DNA of 64,000 nt from Amycolatopsis echigonensis (GTDB lineage: Bacteria > Actinomycetota > Actinomycetes > Mycobacteriales > Pseudonocardiaceae), in assembly GCF_014174495.1 (NCBI RefSeq), contig NZ_JACJHR010000023.1, forward strand, positions 55,236 through 119,235, read 5' to 3'. The translations under genes were made by a program, and so were the position numbers. Numbering within the stretch: position 1 is the stretch's first letter; each line of letters starts with the position of its first letter. The notes under the pieces are model-generated. The model worked only from the letters and a program-made list of their open reading frames with translations. It searched no databases and was not told the DNA's origin. This document shows positions 29,060-37,684 of the stretch, piece by piece.

Positions 29060-30517
29060 TCAGCCGCCGAGGACCGGGGGAGTGATTTTCTCTCCGTCCG
29101 GTCCTCGTTCTGACTTGACCTCGAAGACCTCGTCCGGATCAACCTGTGCCGGGATCTTGTTCTTGTGTTCCTTGTCCTCTTCCTTCTTCTTCCCGGCACC
29201 CGCCGCGCCGGTGCCAGCTCCCGCGGCTCCTGGCTTTCCGCCCTTTCCGGCGTTCGCGGCAGCGGTAGCGCCGCGTTCAAGCCGCTCAGCAGCCCCCTTG
29301 CCGCCGGATTCGCCCGGCTTTCCGGAACCGCCCGAGCCAGTCCCGCCGGTTACCCGGCCGCCAGCTCCGCCTCGGCCAATACCGCCGCCCGAGCGGGTCC
29401 GGGGCGTGTCCTCACCCGCATTGCCAGTGCCGCCGCCACCGCCCAGCGCGAGCCCATCGGGGGACAGGCGGCTGAGGGGGCTGGGCGTCGTCCGGAGGGT
29501 GTTGCCGCCGCCGGTCAGGCCGGTGTTGCTGAGCGGCCCGGTACCAGTGTTGACACCCGGCCCCGGAGCGTAAGGCATCCCAGGCGGCGAGACAGCGGGG
29601 TTGCCGACGGACGGCGAACCGAACGTGTTGGCCGCGGGCCCGCCCAACGGCGGACTAGTGAAGCCCGGCCCAGGCCCGCCAGTCCCAGGCCCACCAGGTC
29701 CGACATAAGGCCCGCTAGAAGCCCCACCCGGCACAGTCACCGGCGAGGCACTGCTCGCCTGCGTGCTGTCGTTGTTCAGCTGCGGCGGCGGTGAATAGAC
29801 CGGCTGCGTAGTCGACGTCTCGTGATAAGTCGTGTCCAGCCCGTGCATCACCTGGACTGCCTGCTGGTGCGCCGCGTCCGCCTGTTGCTGCTTGGTCGCG
29901 ATGTCGTTCAACGCGATCACGCCCTGCAATGGGTTGCCGTTCTGGAACTGCTCGGTCGCCTTGGCCATTTCGGCCTTCTGGTCGAACCCGGTCGGCTCCG
30001 GCATGTTCCTTTGCGCGTAATCGGCCGCCGCGGACTGCTGGGAGTAGCGGTTCGACACCAGCTGCATCGCGTTGCCGGTCTTTTCCGTGTGGTCGGCCGT
30101 GCTCTGGAAGAACGAATGCGCTTGTGCCGCAGCCTCGCCCTGCCACTCGGCGCCCGCGGTGTTGGCCGCGTCGCGGAACTGGTTGGACGCGTCCGCGAGC
30201 CAGTTGCCGTAGGTGTTCGTCACGCGGCTGCGGTCGTTGATGCTTTCGAAGTTCAAGCCCTCGTTGACCATTTTGTGCAGGTCTTCGTGGCTGTACGACG
30301 CGTAGTTCGCGTCCGGTGTGGGCGCGTCGCTCCGGGTTTGCTGGCCCTGGAGCAACTGCTGGCCCTGCTGGACCGAGTACTGCGAAGCATCCCGCTCGGT
30401 GGCTCCGCGCGTCTCCGGCGAGTTCACGCCGACGGCGAAGATCTGGTGCACGTTCTGCGCCCGGGCGTAGTAATCGCCTGCGGACTCGACGTGTTCCGCG
30501 CGATGTTGCTCCGTCAT
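29060..30517 (-). CDS. PPE-like type VII secretion substrate with Gly/Pro-rich C-terminus
   Basis: Protein of 485 residues. The N-terminal 230 residues are helical with a W-x-G turn (Trp125-Gln-Gly127, AEWQGEAAAQAHSFF), as in PPE/WXG100 proteins, and a YSHED (YxxxD-like) motif near residue 75. The next 190 residues are Gly/Pro/Ser/Thr low complexity. The end (DEVFEVKSERGPDGEKITPPVLGG) has the PPV(I/L)G ending seen in many actinobacterial PPE-like proteins. No ESX apparatus genes are in the window. It heads the three-gene block and diverges from the PspC-type kinase. Confidence 0.8.
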   Translation of the reverse strand: MTEQHRAEHVESAGDYYARAQNVHQIFAVGVNSPETRGATERDASQYSVQQGQQLLQGQQTRSDAPTPDANYASYSHEDLHKMVNEGLNFESINDRSRVTNTYGNWLADASNQFRDAANTAGAEWQGEAAAQAHSFFQSTADHTEKTGNAMQLVSNRYSQQSAAADYAQRNMPEPTGFDQKAEMAKATEQFQNGNPLQGVIALNDIATKQQQADAAHQQAVQVMHGLDTTYHETSTTQPVYSPPPQLNNDSTQASSASPVTVPGGASSGPYVGPGGPGTGGPGPGFTSPPLGGPAANTFGSPSVGNPAVSPPGMPYAPGPGVNTGTGPLSNTGLTGGGNTLRTTPSPLSRLSPDGLALGGGGGTGNAGEDTPRTRSGGGIGRGGAGGRVTGGTGSGGSGKPGESGGKGAAERLERGATAAANAGKGGKPGAAGAGTGAAGAGKKKEEDKEHKNKIPAQVDPDEVFEVKSERGPDGEKITPPVLGG

Positions 30518-30646
30518 CCGGCCTCCCCGCCCCGTGTACGCACTGTGATCACTCCCTCCTGCATCGTACCGAGTCCCCGCGGGCGGCAGGGAGGTTCGCG
30601 GAATTTCCCGGCGGCCATCTGAGGGAATGGATCAGGGCCTTCCCCG

Positions 30647-32026
30647 ATGTCCAGGCCGCTCCCGCGTGTGACGATGGGACACGTGCAGGACTTTCTCGAC
30701 ATCAGTGCCCCAGGGCGGGTCTCCTCGACCGCTGAGGAGCCCTCGGCACTCATGTCCGCCCAGGCGAGGGAGGTCGCCGAACCCGAACCGCGGCCCAAGA
30801 TGTACCGGCGACGCTCGGGGCGCGCCGTCGCGGGTGTCGCGAGCGGGCTCGCCGATCACCTCGGGGTTCCGGTCGTCTGGGTCCGCGTCGTGTTCGCGTT
30901 GCTGGCCGCGCTCAACGGGGCCGGCCTGCTCGCCTACGGCCTGCTCTGGGTGTTCGTCCCGCAGCGCGCCGAGGAAACTGAAACCGCGCCCAAGGCCCGC
31001 GACCGGCAGCAGGCGTACGGGCTGATCGCGCTCGGCATCGGGCTCGCGATCGCCAGCAGCACACTCACCGGGGCCATCCGCGGCTGGGTCGCGGTGCCGC
31101 TCGCGCTCGCCGCGCTCGGTGCGGCGGTCGTCTGGCGGGAGGCGGACGAGTCGCAGCGGCGGCGCTGGCGCGTCGGGGCCCGCGACGGACTGGTCGGCGA
31201 AGGCGGCAGGCTCGCGGCGTTCGTCCGGATCCTCGCCGGAGTCGCGCTGGTGGCCACCGGCATCGGCTTCGTCGTGTTCGCCAGCGGTGACTTCGACCAG
31301 GTCAAGTTCGCGCTGATCGCGGTGCTCGCGACGCTGGTCGGCGTCGCCGTGCTCACGGTTCCGTTCTGGCTGCGCCTGGTCCGCGACCTCGGCGAGGAAC
31401 GCCAGGCCCGCATCCGCACCGACGAACGCGCCGAGATCGCCGCGCACCTGCACGACTCCGTCCTGCAGACCCTCGCGCTGATCCAGCGCCAGGCCGACCA
31501 GCCCGCCGAGGTCGCGCGCCTCGCCCGCGGCCAGGAACGCGAGCTGCGCGGCTGGCTCTACGGCCCCGGCGGCTACGGCAAACCCAGCGACAAACGGACC
31601 AAAGAAGAGGAAGAAGGCACCCGGCAGCAGCTGTCCGAGGCGCTCGCCGCGGCGTGCGGCGAGGTCGAGGACCAGTTCGCGATCTCGGTCGGCCAAGTCG
31701 TGGTCGGTGACGCCGAGCTCAACCCGCCGCTCACCGCGCTGGTGCAGGCCGCTCGCGAGGCGATCGTCAACGCGGCCAAGCACGCCGGCGTCGACGAGGT
31801 CAGCGTGTTCGCCGAGGTCGAGCCCACCGAAGTCACTGTGTTCGTGCGCGACCGCGGCAAGGGCTTCGATCCCGATGTCGTGCCCGCCGACCGGCACGGC
31901 CTCGCTGACTCGATCCGCGGCCGGATGGAACGTCACGGCGGCACCTGCAAGCTGCGCACCGCGCCCGGCGAAGGCACCGAAGTCCAGCTCGCCATGCCGG
32001 TGAAAGCGGGCAAAGGGGTGGCGTGA
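30647..32026 (+). CDS. PspC-domain sensor histidine kinase
   Basis: Membrane sensor kinase of up to 459 residues. It starts with a PspC domain (RRRSGRAVAGVASGLADHLGVPVVWVRVVFALLAALNGAGLLAYGLLWVFVP), followed by more hydrophobic helices. The HisKA_3 phosphoacceptor His269 (HLHDSVLQTL) comes next, then an HATPase domain (NAAKHAGV, DRGKGFDP, HGLADSIRGRM). The start is uncertain; ATG at 30674, GTG at 30683 or ATG at 30752 are alternatives without decisive ribosome sites. Its stop overlaps a GTG (GTGA) near the response-regulator start, so the pair is coupled. Known relatives respond to cell-envelope stress; the signal here is inferred. Confidence 0.9.
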   Translation: MSRPLPRVTMGHVQDFLDISAPGRVSSTAEEPSALMSAQAREVAEPEPRPKMYRRRSGRAVAGVASGLADHLGVPVVWVRVVFALLAALNGAGLLAYGLLWVFVPQRAEETETAPKARDRQQAYGLIALGIGLAIASSTLTGAIRGWVAVPLALAALGAAVVWREADESQRRRWRVGARDGLVGEGGRLAAFVRILAGVALVATGIGFVVFASGDFDQVKFALIAVLATLVGVAVLTVPFWLRLVRDLGEERQARIRTDERAEIAAHLHDSVLQTLALIQRQADQPAEVARLARGQERELRGWLYGPGGYGKPSDKRTKEEEEGTRQQLSEALAAACGEVEDQFAISVGQVVVGDAELNPPLTALVQAAREAIVNAAKHAGVDEVSVFAEVEPTEVTVFVRDRGKGFDPDVVPADRHGLADSIRGRMERHGGTCKLRTAPGEGTEVQLAMPVKAGKGVA

Positions 32027-32070
32027 CCTCGCTATGCTCGGGGACAGGCCAAGCGAGGGAGTGGGCAGTC

Positions 32071-32739
32071 GTGACGGATAGCCAGCGGGAACCGGTCAAG
32101 GTCTTCCTCGTGGACGACCACGCGTTGTTCCGCGCGGGAGTGCGCACGGAGCTCGACTCGATCACCGACGAGGTACAGGTGGTCGGCGAGGCCGGGTCGG
32201 TCGCCGAAGCGGTCGCCGGCATCGCGCGCACCCGTCCGCAGGTCGTGCTGCTCGACGTCCACATGCCCGACGGCGGCGGTGCCGAGGTGCTCCGGCGCGT
32301 GCGCCCGGAACTGCCGGACGTCGTGTTCCTAGCGCTGTCGGTCTCCGACGCCGCCGAGGACGTCATCGCGGTCATCCGCGCCGGCGCGCGCGGGTACGTC
32401 ACCAAGACGATCTCGTCGAAGGAACTCGTCCGCGCGGTGGTCCGGGTGGCCGACGGCGACGCGGTGTTTTCCCCGCGCCTGGCCGGTTTCGTCCTCGACG
32501 CCTTCGCCGACCGTCCCGGCTCCGCGCCGATCAACGACCCCGAGCTGGATCTGCTCACCCCGCGCGAGCGCGACGTCCTGCGCCTGCTCGCCCGCGGCTA
32601 CGCGTACAAGGAAATCGCGTCCGAGCTGTTCATTTCGGTGAAGACGGTCGAGACCCACGTGTCGAGCGTCCTGCGCAAGACCCAGCTGTCCAACCGCTAC
32701 GAGCTGTCCCGCTGGGCCTCGGACCGCCGCCTCGTCTAA
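32071..32739 (+). CDS. LuxR-family response regulator, partner of the PspC kinase
   Basis: Response regulator of 222 residues. The receiver has the acidic pair VDDH and the phosphoacceptor Asp in VVLLDVHMP. The Thr/Ser and Lys positions are kept (ALSVSD, VTKTISS). The C-terminal LuxR helix-turn-helix is LTPRERDVLRLLARGYAYKEIASELFISVKTVETHVSSVLRKTQLSNRYELSRWA. GTG at 32071 follows GAGGGAG and fits family length; a GTG at 32023 overlapping the kinase stop would add 16 atypical residues. Its 3' end overlaps the convergent EamA gene by 4 nt. Confidence 0.92.
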   Translation: MTDSQREPVKVFLVDDHALFRAGVRTELDSITDEVQVVGEAGSVAEAVAGIARTRPQVVLLDVHMPDGGGAEVLRRVRPELPDVVFLALSVSDAAEDVIAVIRAGARGYVTKTISSKELVRAVVRVADGDAVFSPRLAGFVLDAFADRPGSAPINDPELDLLTPRERDVLRLLARGYAYKEIASELFISVKTVETHVSSVLRKTQLSNRYELSRWASDRRLV

Positions 32740-33644
32740 GCCGGAGTCAGTTCCTCTTCCGGAGTCACGGCCGGTTTGCGCTGCAACCGGGTCAACGCGA
32801 CTCCGAGCAGCACCACGACCATGCCCGCGATCACGCGCAGGTTCAGCTGCTCGTGCAAGAAAACCGCGCCCAGCAACACTGACACCACCGGCAGCAGATA
32901 GCCGACCACCGACGCGGCCACCGCGCCTTCGCTCGCCAGCAGCTGGTAGTTGAGCGCGAACGCGATCCCGGTCGAACCGAGGCCGAGGATCACCACCGCG
33001 ATCAGCGCGACCGGGCTCAGGTGCACCGGCGTGAACCCGCCGAACGGCGTGGCCAGCACTAGAAAACCCGTGGCCAGCAGCATTTGCCCGGCCGCGATCG
33101 CGTACGGCGAGGAGCCGGTGTTCGACAGGTACCGGCCTTCGTAGACGAACGCGAACCCGTAGCTCGCCGCGGCGGCGAGGCAGGCCAGCGCGCCCCAGCT
33201 GAGCAATCCGGACGCTTGCCACGGCGCGAAGATCAGCAGGATTCCGCCGAGCCCGATCACCAGTCCGGCGATCCGCGTCGCGGTCATCCGGCTCGACGCT
33301 CCGAGGAACGGAGCCACCACGAGCACCCACAGCGGGGTCGTGGAGTTCAGCACCCCGGTGATGCCGGAGTCCACAGTGGTCTCGCCGACCGCGAAAAGCA
33401 GGAACGGCAAGGCATTGTGGAAGAACGCCGCGACGAGCAGGTGCCCCCAGGTACGTCGTTCCGCGGGCAAGCTACGGCGGCCGATCAGGCACAGCGCCAG
33501 CAGCACCGTCGCGCCGAGCACGAGCCGCGCGAGCACCAGTTGCACCGGAGAAAACGCTTCGAGCCCGAGCTTGATCCAGAAAAAGCTCGAACCCCACATC
33601 AACGCGAGCGCCGCGATCCTCAGCAGCGTCTTCGTCTCGCCCAC
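32736..33644 (-). CDS. EamA/DMT-superfamily transporter
   Basis: Membrane permease of 302 residues with ten predicted helices in two EamA repeats (first from LLRIAALALMWGSSFFWIKLGLEAF; second from GLLSWGALACLAAAASYGFAFVYEGRYL). It probably exports or exchanges a small metabolite; the substrate is unknown. GTG at 33644 follows AAGGAGG at 9 nt. The open frame extends much further upstream into the LysR gene, but those residues are not membrane-like. It diverges from a LysR regulator, its likely controller. Confidence 0.9.
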   Translation of the reverse strand: MGETKTLLRIAALALMWGSSFFWIKLGLEAFSPVQLVLARLVLGATVLLALCLIGRRSLPAERRTWGHLLVAAFFHNALPFLLFAVGETTVDSGITGVLNSTTPLWVLVVAPFLGASSRMTATRIAGLVIGLGGILLIFAPWQASGLLSWGALACLAAAASYGFAFVYEGRYLSNTGSSPYAIAAGQMLLATGFLVLATPFGGFTPVHLSPVALIAVVILGLGSTGIAFALNYQLLASEGAVAASVVGYLLPVVSVLLGAVFLHEQLNLRVIAGMVVVLLGVALTRLQRKPAVTPEEELTPA

Positions 33645-33749
33645 CCCAGGTTCCTCCTTCGCCTCGCTAGCCAGCTTCGCCTCGGCAAGGTGTAAGGACA
33701 AGCGAAAATTACTGCAGGGACGTTTAAGCAAAGCTGTAGGATCGAAGCC

Positions 33750-34652
33750 ATGCTCGACGTACGGCGCATGCAGGTGCTGCGCGCGGTGATCACGAGCGGT
33801 TCGATCACTGCCGCGGCAAGGAATCTCGGCTACACCCCGTCGGCGATCAGCCAGCAGCTGGCGGTGCTCGAACGCGAAGCGGGCACGCCGTTGCTGGAAC
33901 GCGTCGGCCGCGGCGTCCAACCGACCCCGGCCGGGACGCTGCTGTCCGAACACGCCGAAACGCTCAGCGCGGAGCTGGCGCGCGCCGAAGCAGCGCTCAC
34001 CGAGCTGAAGGAAGGCCGCACCGGCAAGCTCGCCATCCGCTACTTCGCCACCGCGGGCGCGACGATGGTGCCGTACGCGGTGGCCGCGCTGCGCCGCGAA
34101 CACCCCGGCGTATGGCTCGATCTCAAGCTCATCGACCCGGGCGACCCGCTCACCGAGGTCGAGGAAGGCCGCGCTGACCTGGCGATCATCGTGTACCCGC
34201 GGCCGTCCGAGCCGGGCCGGGGCATCGAGCTGGTGCCGCTGCTGGACGACCCGTATCGCGCGGTGCTGCCGCGGGCGCACCGGCTGGCCCGCAAACGCGT
34301 CCTCGACCTGGGCGACCTCGCCGACGAACCCTGGGTCGGCGTCGACCCGATCCCCGGTGCCTGCCGGGCGATCCTGGAAGGCGCCTGCGCGTCGGCCGGT
34401 TTCCATCCGAACGTCGTGGTCGAGTCCGAGGACTATCCGTCAGCGCAAGGGTTCATCGCCGCCGGGCTCGGGGTCGGGCTGGTGCCGGAGCTCGGTCTCG
34501 GCACGCCGCATCCGGGCGTGGTGGTGCGCCGGGTCCGCAATCCGCAGCCGAGCAGGCACATTCACGCCGCGGTGGCCGCGCGGGTCGCGGGCAGCCCGGC
34601 CGTCCAGACGTTCCTCGAAGCCATGCAAGAGGCGACCGAGAACGTCGCCTGA
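33750..34652 (+). CDS. LysR-family transcriptional regulator
   Basis: Regulator of 300 residues. The N-terminal helix-turn-helix (RRMQVLRAVITSGSITAAARNLGYTPSAISQQLAVLEREAGTPLLERVGRGVQPTPAG) is followed by a periplasmic-binding-protein-like effector domain. It diverges from the EamA transporter across 105 nt that contain AT-richer sequence (for example TTTAAGCAAAGCTGTAG near 33723), a likely operator area. By the usual logic of such pairs it would switch on the transporter when its ligand is present. Confidence 0.92.
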   Translation: MLDVRRMQVLRAVITSGSITAAARNLGYTPSAISQQLAVLEREAGTPLLERVGRGVQPTPAGTLLSEHAETLSAELARAEAALTELKEGRTGKLAIRYFATAGATMVPYAVAALRREHPGVWLDLKLIDPGDPLTEVEEGRADLAIIVYPRPSEPGRGIELVPLLDDPYRAVLPRAHRLARKRVLDLGDLADEPWVGVDPIPGACRAILEGACASAGFHPNVVVESEDYPSAQGFIAAGLGVGLVPELGLGTPHPGVVVRRVRNPQPSRHIHAAVAARVAGSPAVQTFLEAMQEATENVA

Positions 34653-34659
34653 CGCCGAC

Positions 34660-35814
34660 TCAGACGAACAGCAGCTGCGAAACGCCGATCCCGATCAGGA
34701 TCGCGCACAGGATCGCCGCGACGGTGAGGATGATCCGTCGCCGCGCCGCCGCCTTCTCTCGCGCAGCCGCCTGCGCGGACGCGGTCTGCTGCGCCGGAGT
34801 GGGCGTGTACCGGGCGGTCGGCTGCTGCATTGGCTGCATTGACTGCATCGGCTGCGCCGGCGCGGGAGCCTGCGGCACCTGCTGGACCGGGAGCTGCATC
34901 AGCGGAGCCGGCTGCTGCTGCGGCCGGATCTGCTGGGTGGCGTCCGGCTGGATCTGCTGGGTGGGTTCCGGCACGTTGGGCTGCTGCGCTGGGACCGGCC
35001 GCGACGCCGGAACGGTCGGCAGGGCGGGCGCGGTGGGCGGAATGAAAGCGGTCTGCTCGCGTCCGAGGGTGATCGCCTTCAGCGCGTGGACGGTGTCGTC
35101 CATGGTCGGCCGGGCCGCCGGGTCGGCGCGCAGCATCTTCTGCAACGCCCCGGTGAGCGGGCCCGCGTTCTCGGGCGGCCGCTCCGGGGACTGGCCGTCG
35201 TCGCCGAACGGCGGCACGCCCTCGACCGCGGTGTACAGCGTCGCGCCCAGCGAGAACACGTCCGCGGCGGCGGACGGAGGCGCGCCGCGAGCGACCTCGG
35301 GCGCCCGGTAAGCGGCGTGCGGACCGCCGCCGGTGATGCCGATGTCGGTCAGCTTGACGCTGCCGTCGTCGGCCAGCAGCACGGTGTTGGGTTCGAGCGT
35401 GCGGTGGACGATGCCCGCCGAGTGAATCGACGCCATCGCGTCGCCGAGCTGGATGCCGAGGAACGCGGCCTGCTCCGGGGTGAGGCGGCCGTGCTCGGCG
35501 AGGAACACCGACATCCCGCGCGACGGGATGTACTCCATCACCAGCCACACGTCCTGGCCGTCGGGCAGCACGTCGTACACCGTGATCGCGCACGGATGGT
35601 CGATCCGGGCCGCGGCCTTGCCCTCTTCCATGGCCATGGCGCGTGCCTGTTCGGCACGGTCCGGCGGCAGGCCGACGGGCAGGTACATGCGCTTGATCGC
35701 GACGGTCCGGAACAGCCGCGTGTCGAACGCGAGCCATACGATGCCCGCGCGTCCGCGCCCGATCGGCTGGTCGAGCCGGTACCGCTCGCCGACGATGCTG
35801 CCTTCTGAACTCAA
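34660..35814 (-). CDS. Membrane-anchored Ser/Thr protein pseudokinase
   Basis: Protein of 384 residues with a Hanks-type kinase fold (about 1-260). A Pro/Gln-rich linker follows, then one C-terminal transmembrane helix (about 358-382) with only two residues outside. The ATP-binding Gly loop (GRGRAGIVW) and Lys41 are present. The catalytic loop reads His137-Arg138-Thr139-Leu-Glu141-Pro-Asn143 instead of HRDLKPEN, so the catalytic Asp is Thr and the phosphate-contacting Lys is Glu. The DFG motif is DIG (157-159). Phosphotransfer should be abolished or very weak; ATP binding may persist. It follows an intact kinase gene after 17 nt, suggesting a regulatory or scaffold role for that kinase. Confidence 0.88.
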   Translation of the reverse strand: MSSEGSIVGERYRLDQPIGRGRAGIVWLAFDTRLFRTVAIKRMYLPVGLPPDRAEQARAMAMEEGKAAARIDHPCAITVYDVLPDGQDVWLVMEYIPSRGMSVFLAEHGRLTPEQAAFLGIQLGDAMASIHSAGIVHRTLEPNTVLLADDGSVKLTDIGITGGGPHAAYRAPEVARGAPPSAAADVFSLGATLYTAVEGVPPFGDDGQSPERPPENAGPLTGALQKMLRADPAARPTMDDTVHALKAITLGREQTAFIPPTAPALPTVPASRPVPAQQPNVPEPTQQIQPDATQQIRPQQQPAPLMQLPVQQVPQAPAPAQPMQSMQPMQQPTARYTPTPAQQTASAQAAAREKAAARRRIILTVAAILCAILIGIGVSQLLFV

Positions 35815-35831
35815 TGCTGTCCCTGGATCGC

Positions 35832-37472
35832 TTAGCTGGTCGCGCTACCCGTCGGCGACGCTGGCTGCGAGGTGTTCGACGGCTTCGGCTTGCTCACCGA
35901 CGACACCGGTGACTCCTGCGTCTGCGACGGCTCCTGCGTCGGAGTGTCCTCCGCCGTGGTGGTCCGCCGCGAGTGCCGCGTCGACTGGGTCTCGCGGGTC
36001 GCGCTTTCCCGGGAAGACGTAGGCGGGGACGTAGTGGTTGCTTCCGAAGACGGCGGTGTGACGGACGTCGGCGCGACCGCGGACGACGAAGCGGGCGGTG
36101 CCGGCTGCGAAGCGTCGGGCGGATTCCCCGGAGTCAGCAGCCACACGCCGAGCGCGACCAGGGCCGCGACCACGACGGCACCGATGAGCGCGGGCTTCTT
36201 CCACGCGCCGGGCTTCTCGTCCTCGTCGTCCTCGGGGGCGGTCTGCACGCGGGTCCGCTGCGCGGGCTCCTCGTCGTACGGGTCGTCCTCGTAGCCGTTC
36301 GGCACCGGGACCGCGCGCGTCGCGGCGAGACCGTTGCGGCTCGGGTCGCCGTAGAGCGGCGGCTCTTGGTAGCCGTCCTGGTGGTAGCCGTGGTCGTCGT
36401 AGTCGTTTTCCGGGTAGCCGGAGCCTGGCGGATACGGGTCCTCGTCGTAGTACTGCTGCGCGCTCGGGTCGTACTGCTGGGTGGCGCCCGGGTCGGCGAG
36501 CAGCGTGCCGGAGTGGCCGGCCGGCTCGTCGTCGTGATGCAGCAGACCAGCGGCAGCCGCGCTCCCAGCCGCGCCGAGCGCTGCCGCGCCGAGGGTTCCC
36601 GAGGACGAGGCCATCATCGTGTCGCCGTCCGGGCCGCCGAGCGGGGTCTCGCCGCGCGCGACGGCGGACAGCAGCTCCTCGCATTCCTCGGCGGTGGGCC
36701 GGTGCTGGGTCTCCGGGTGCAGCAGCACCGCGAGCACGCTCGCCAGCGGACCGGACTGCCGCGGCGGGTTGATCTGCCCCGCGGCGACCGCGTGCAGCAG
36801 GCTCAGCGTGTTCTCGGACAGGCCGAACGGCGGCTGGCCCTCGCAAGCGGCGTACAGCGTGGACCCGAGCGAGAAGACGTCCGATTCGGGGCCGGGGTCG
36901 CCGCCGATCGCGACCTCGGGGGCCAGATAAGCGGGGGTGCCGGCGATCATCCCGGTCTTGGTGACCGTGACGTCGTCCTTGGCCCGCGAGATGCCGAAGT
37001 CGGTGATCTTCACCGTGCCGTTGCCGGCGAGCAGGATGTTGCCCGGCTTGATGTCGCGGTGCACGATGCCGACCGCGTGCGCCTCGCTCAGGGCGGCGGC
37101 GATCTGCGCGCCGATCCGGGCGACCTCCAGCGGCGGCAGGGTGCCCTTTTCCTGCAGCACCTGCGCCAGGCTGGTGGAATCCAGGTACTCCATGATGAGG
37201 CAGGGCTGGCCGTTGTCGTCGGTGACGACGTCGAACACGGTGATCGCGTTCGGGTGGTGCAGCCGCGCGGCGATCCGGCCCTCGCGCATGGTGCGCTGCC
37301 GGGCGTCCTCCGCCTCGTGGTGCTCCAGCCCGGGCTGGAGAAGCAGCTGCTTGATGGCGACCGTACGGCCCAGCACCTCGTCGTGGGCGCGCCAGACGGC
37401 CCCCATCGCGCCGGAACCGATTTTCCCGACGATCCGGTACCGGTCGGCGACCAGACGACCCTCGTCGCTCAC
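35832..37472 (-). CDS. Transmembrane Ser/Thr protein kinase (PknB-like)
   Basis: Receptor-like kinase of 546 residues. All catalytic motifs are intact: Gly loop GSGAMGAV, Lys41, His-Arg-Asp140-Ile-Lys-Pro-Gly-Asn, Asp158-Phe-Gly, a Thr-rich activation loop (DDVTVTKTGMIAGTP) and APE. After the kinase comes a long acidic, Tyr/Pro-rich juxtamembrane segment (about 300-420), one transmembrane helix (KPALIGAVVVAALVALGVWLL) and a Ser/Thr/Pro-rich outer tail without PASTA repeats. GTG at 37472 follows GGAGG. It is the first gene of a two-gene operon with the pseudokinase. The outer part is disordered, so the signal it reads is unknown. Confidence 0.93.
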   Translation of the reverse strand: MSDEGRLVADRYRIVGKIGSGAMGAVWRAHDEVLGRTVAIKQLLLQPGLEHHEAEDARQRTMREGRIAARLHHPNAITVFDVVTDDNGQPCLIMEYLDSTSLAQVLQEKGTLPPLEVARIGAQIAAALSEAHAVGIVHRDIKPGNILLAGNGTVKITDFGISRAKDDVTVTKTGMIAGTPAYLAPEVAIGGDPGPESDVFSLGSTLYAACEGQPPFGLSENTLSLLHAVAAGQINPPRQSGPLASVLAVLLHPETQHRPTAEECEELLSAVARGETPLGGPDGDTMMASSSGTLGAAALGAAGSAAAAGLLHHDDEPAGHSGTLLADPGATQQYDPSAQQYYDEDPYPPGSGYPENDYDDHGYHQDGYQEPPLYGDPSRNGLAATRAVPVPNGYEDDPYDEEPAQRTRVQTAPEDDEDEKPGAWKKPALIGAVVVAALVALGVWLLTPGNPPDASQPAPPASSSAVAPTSVTPPSSEATTTSPPTSSRESATRETQSTRHSRRTTTAEDTPTQEPSQTQESPVSSVSKPKPSNTSQPASPTGSATS

Positions 37473-37684
37473 GCGACCTCCCTTTGGGGCTCCGACTTCC
37501 CGGGGCGGGACTTTTCTACCCCGAAGGGGTGAGTTCGAACCCGCCGCAGCACCGGAGCGTAGGCACCTGCTGTGGACCGTGTGCCGGTTTTGCCGAGACC
37601 GACCCGTGACTAGGCTAGGCGCTCACTCTGCGCACACGCACGCGGCACACTCGCCGCGACCCGGCACCACCACGTTCGCGCAGG

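Noticed and set aside
37520..37560. Possible tRNA T-arm or SOS half-site (GTTCGAACCC)
   Set aside because: No acceptor stem or anticodon arm can be folded around it, and the second LexA arm is missing.
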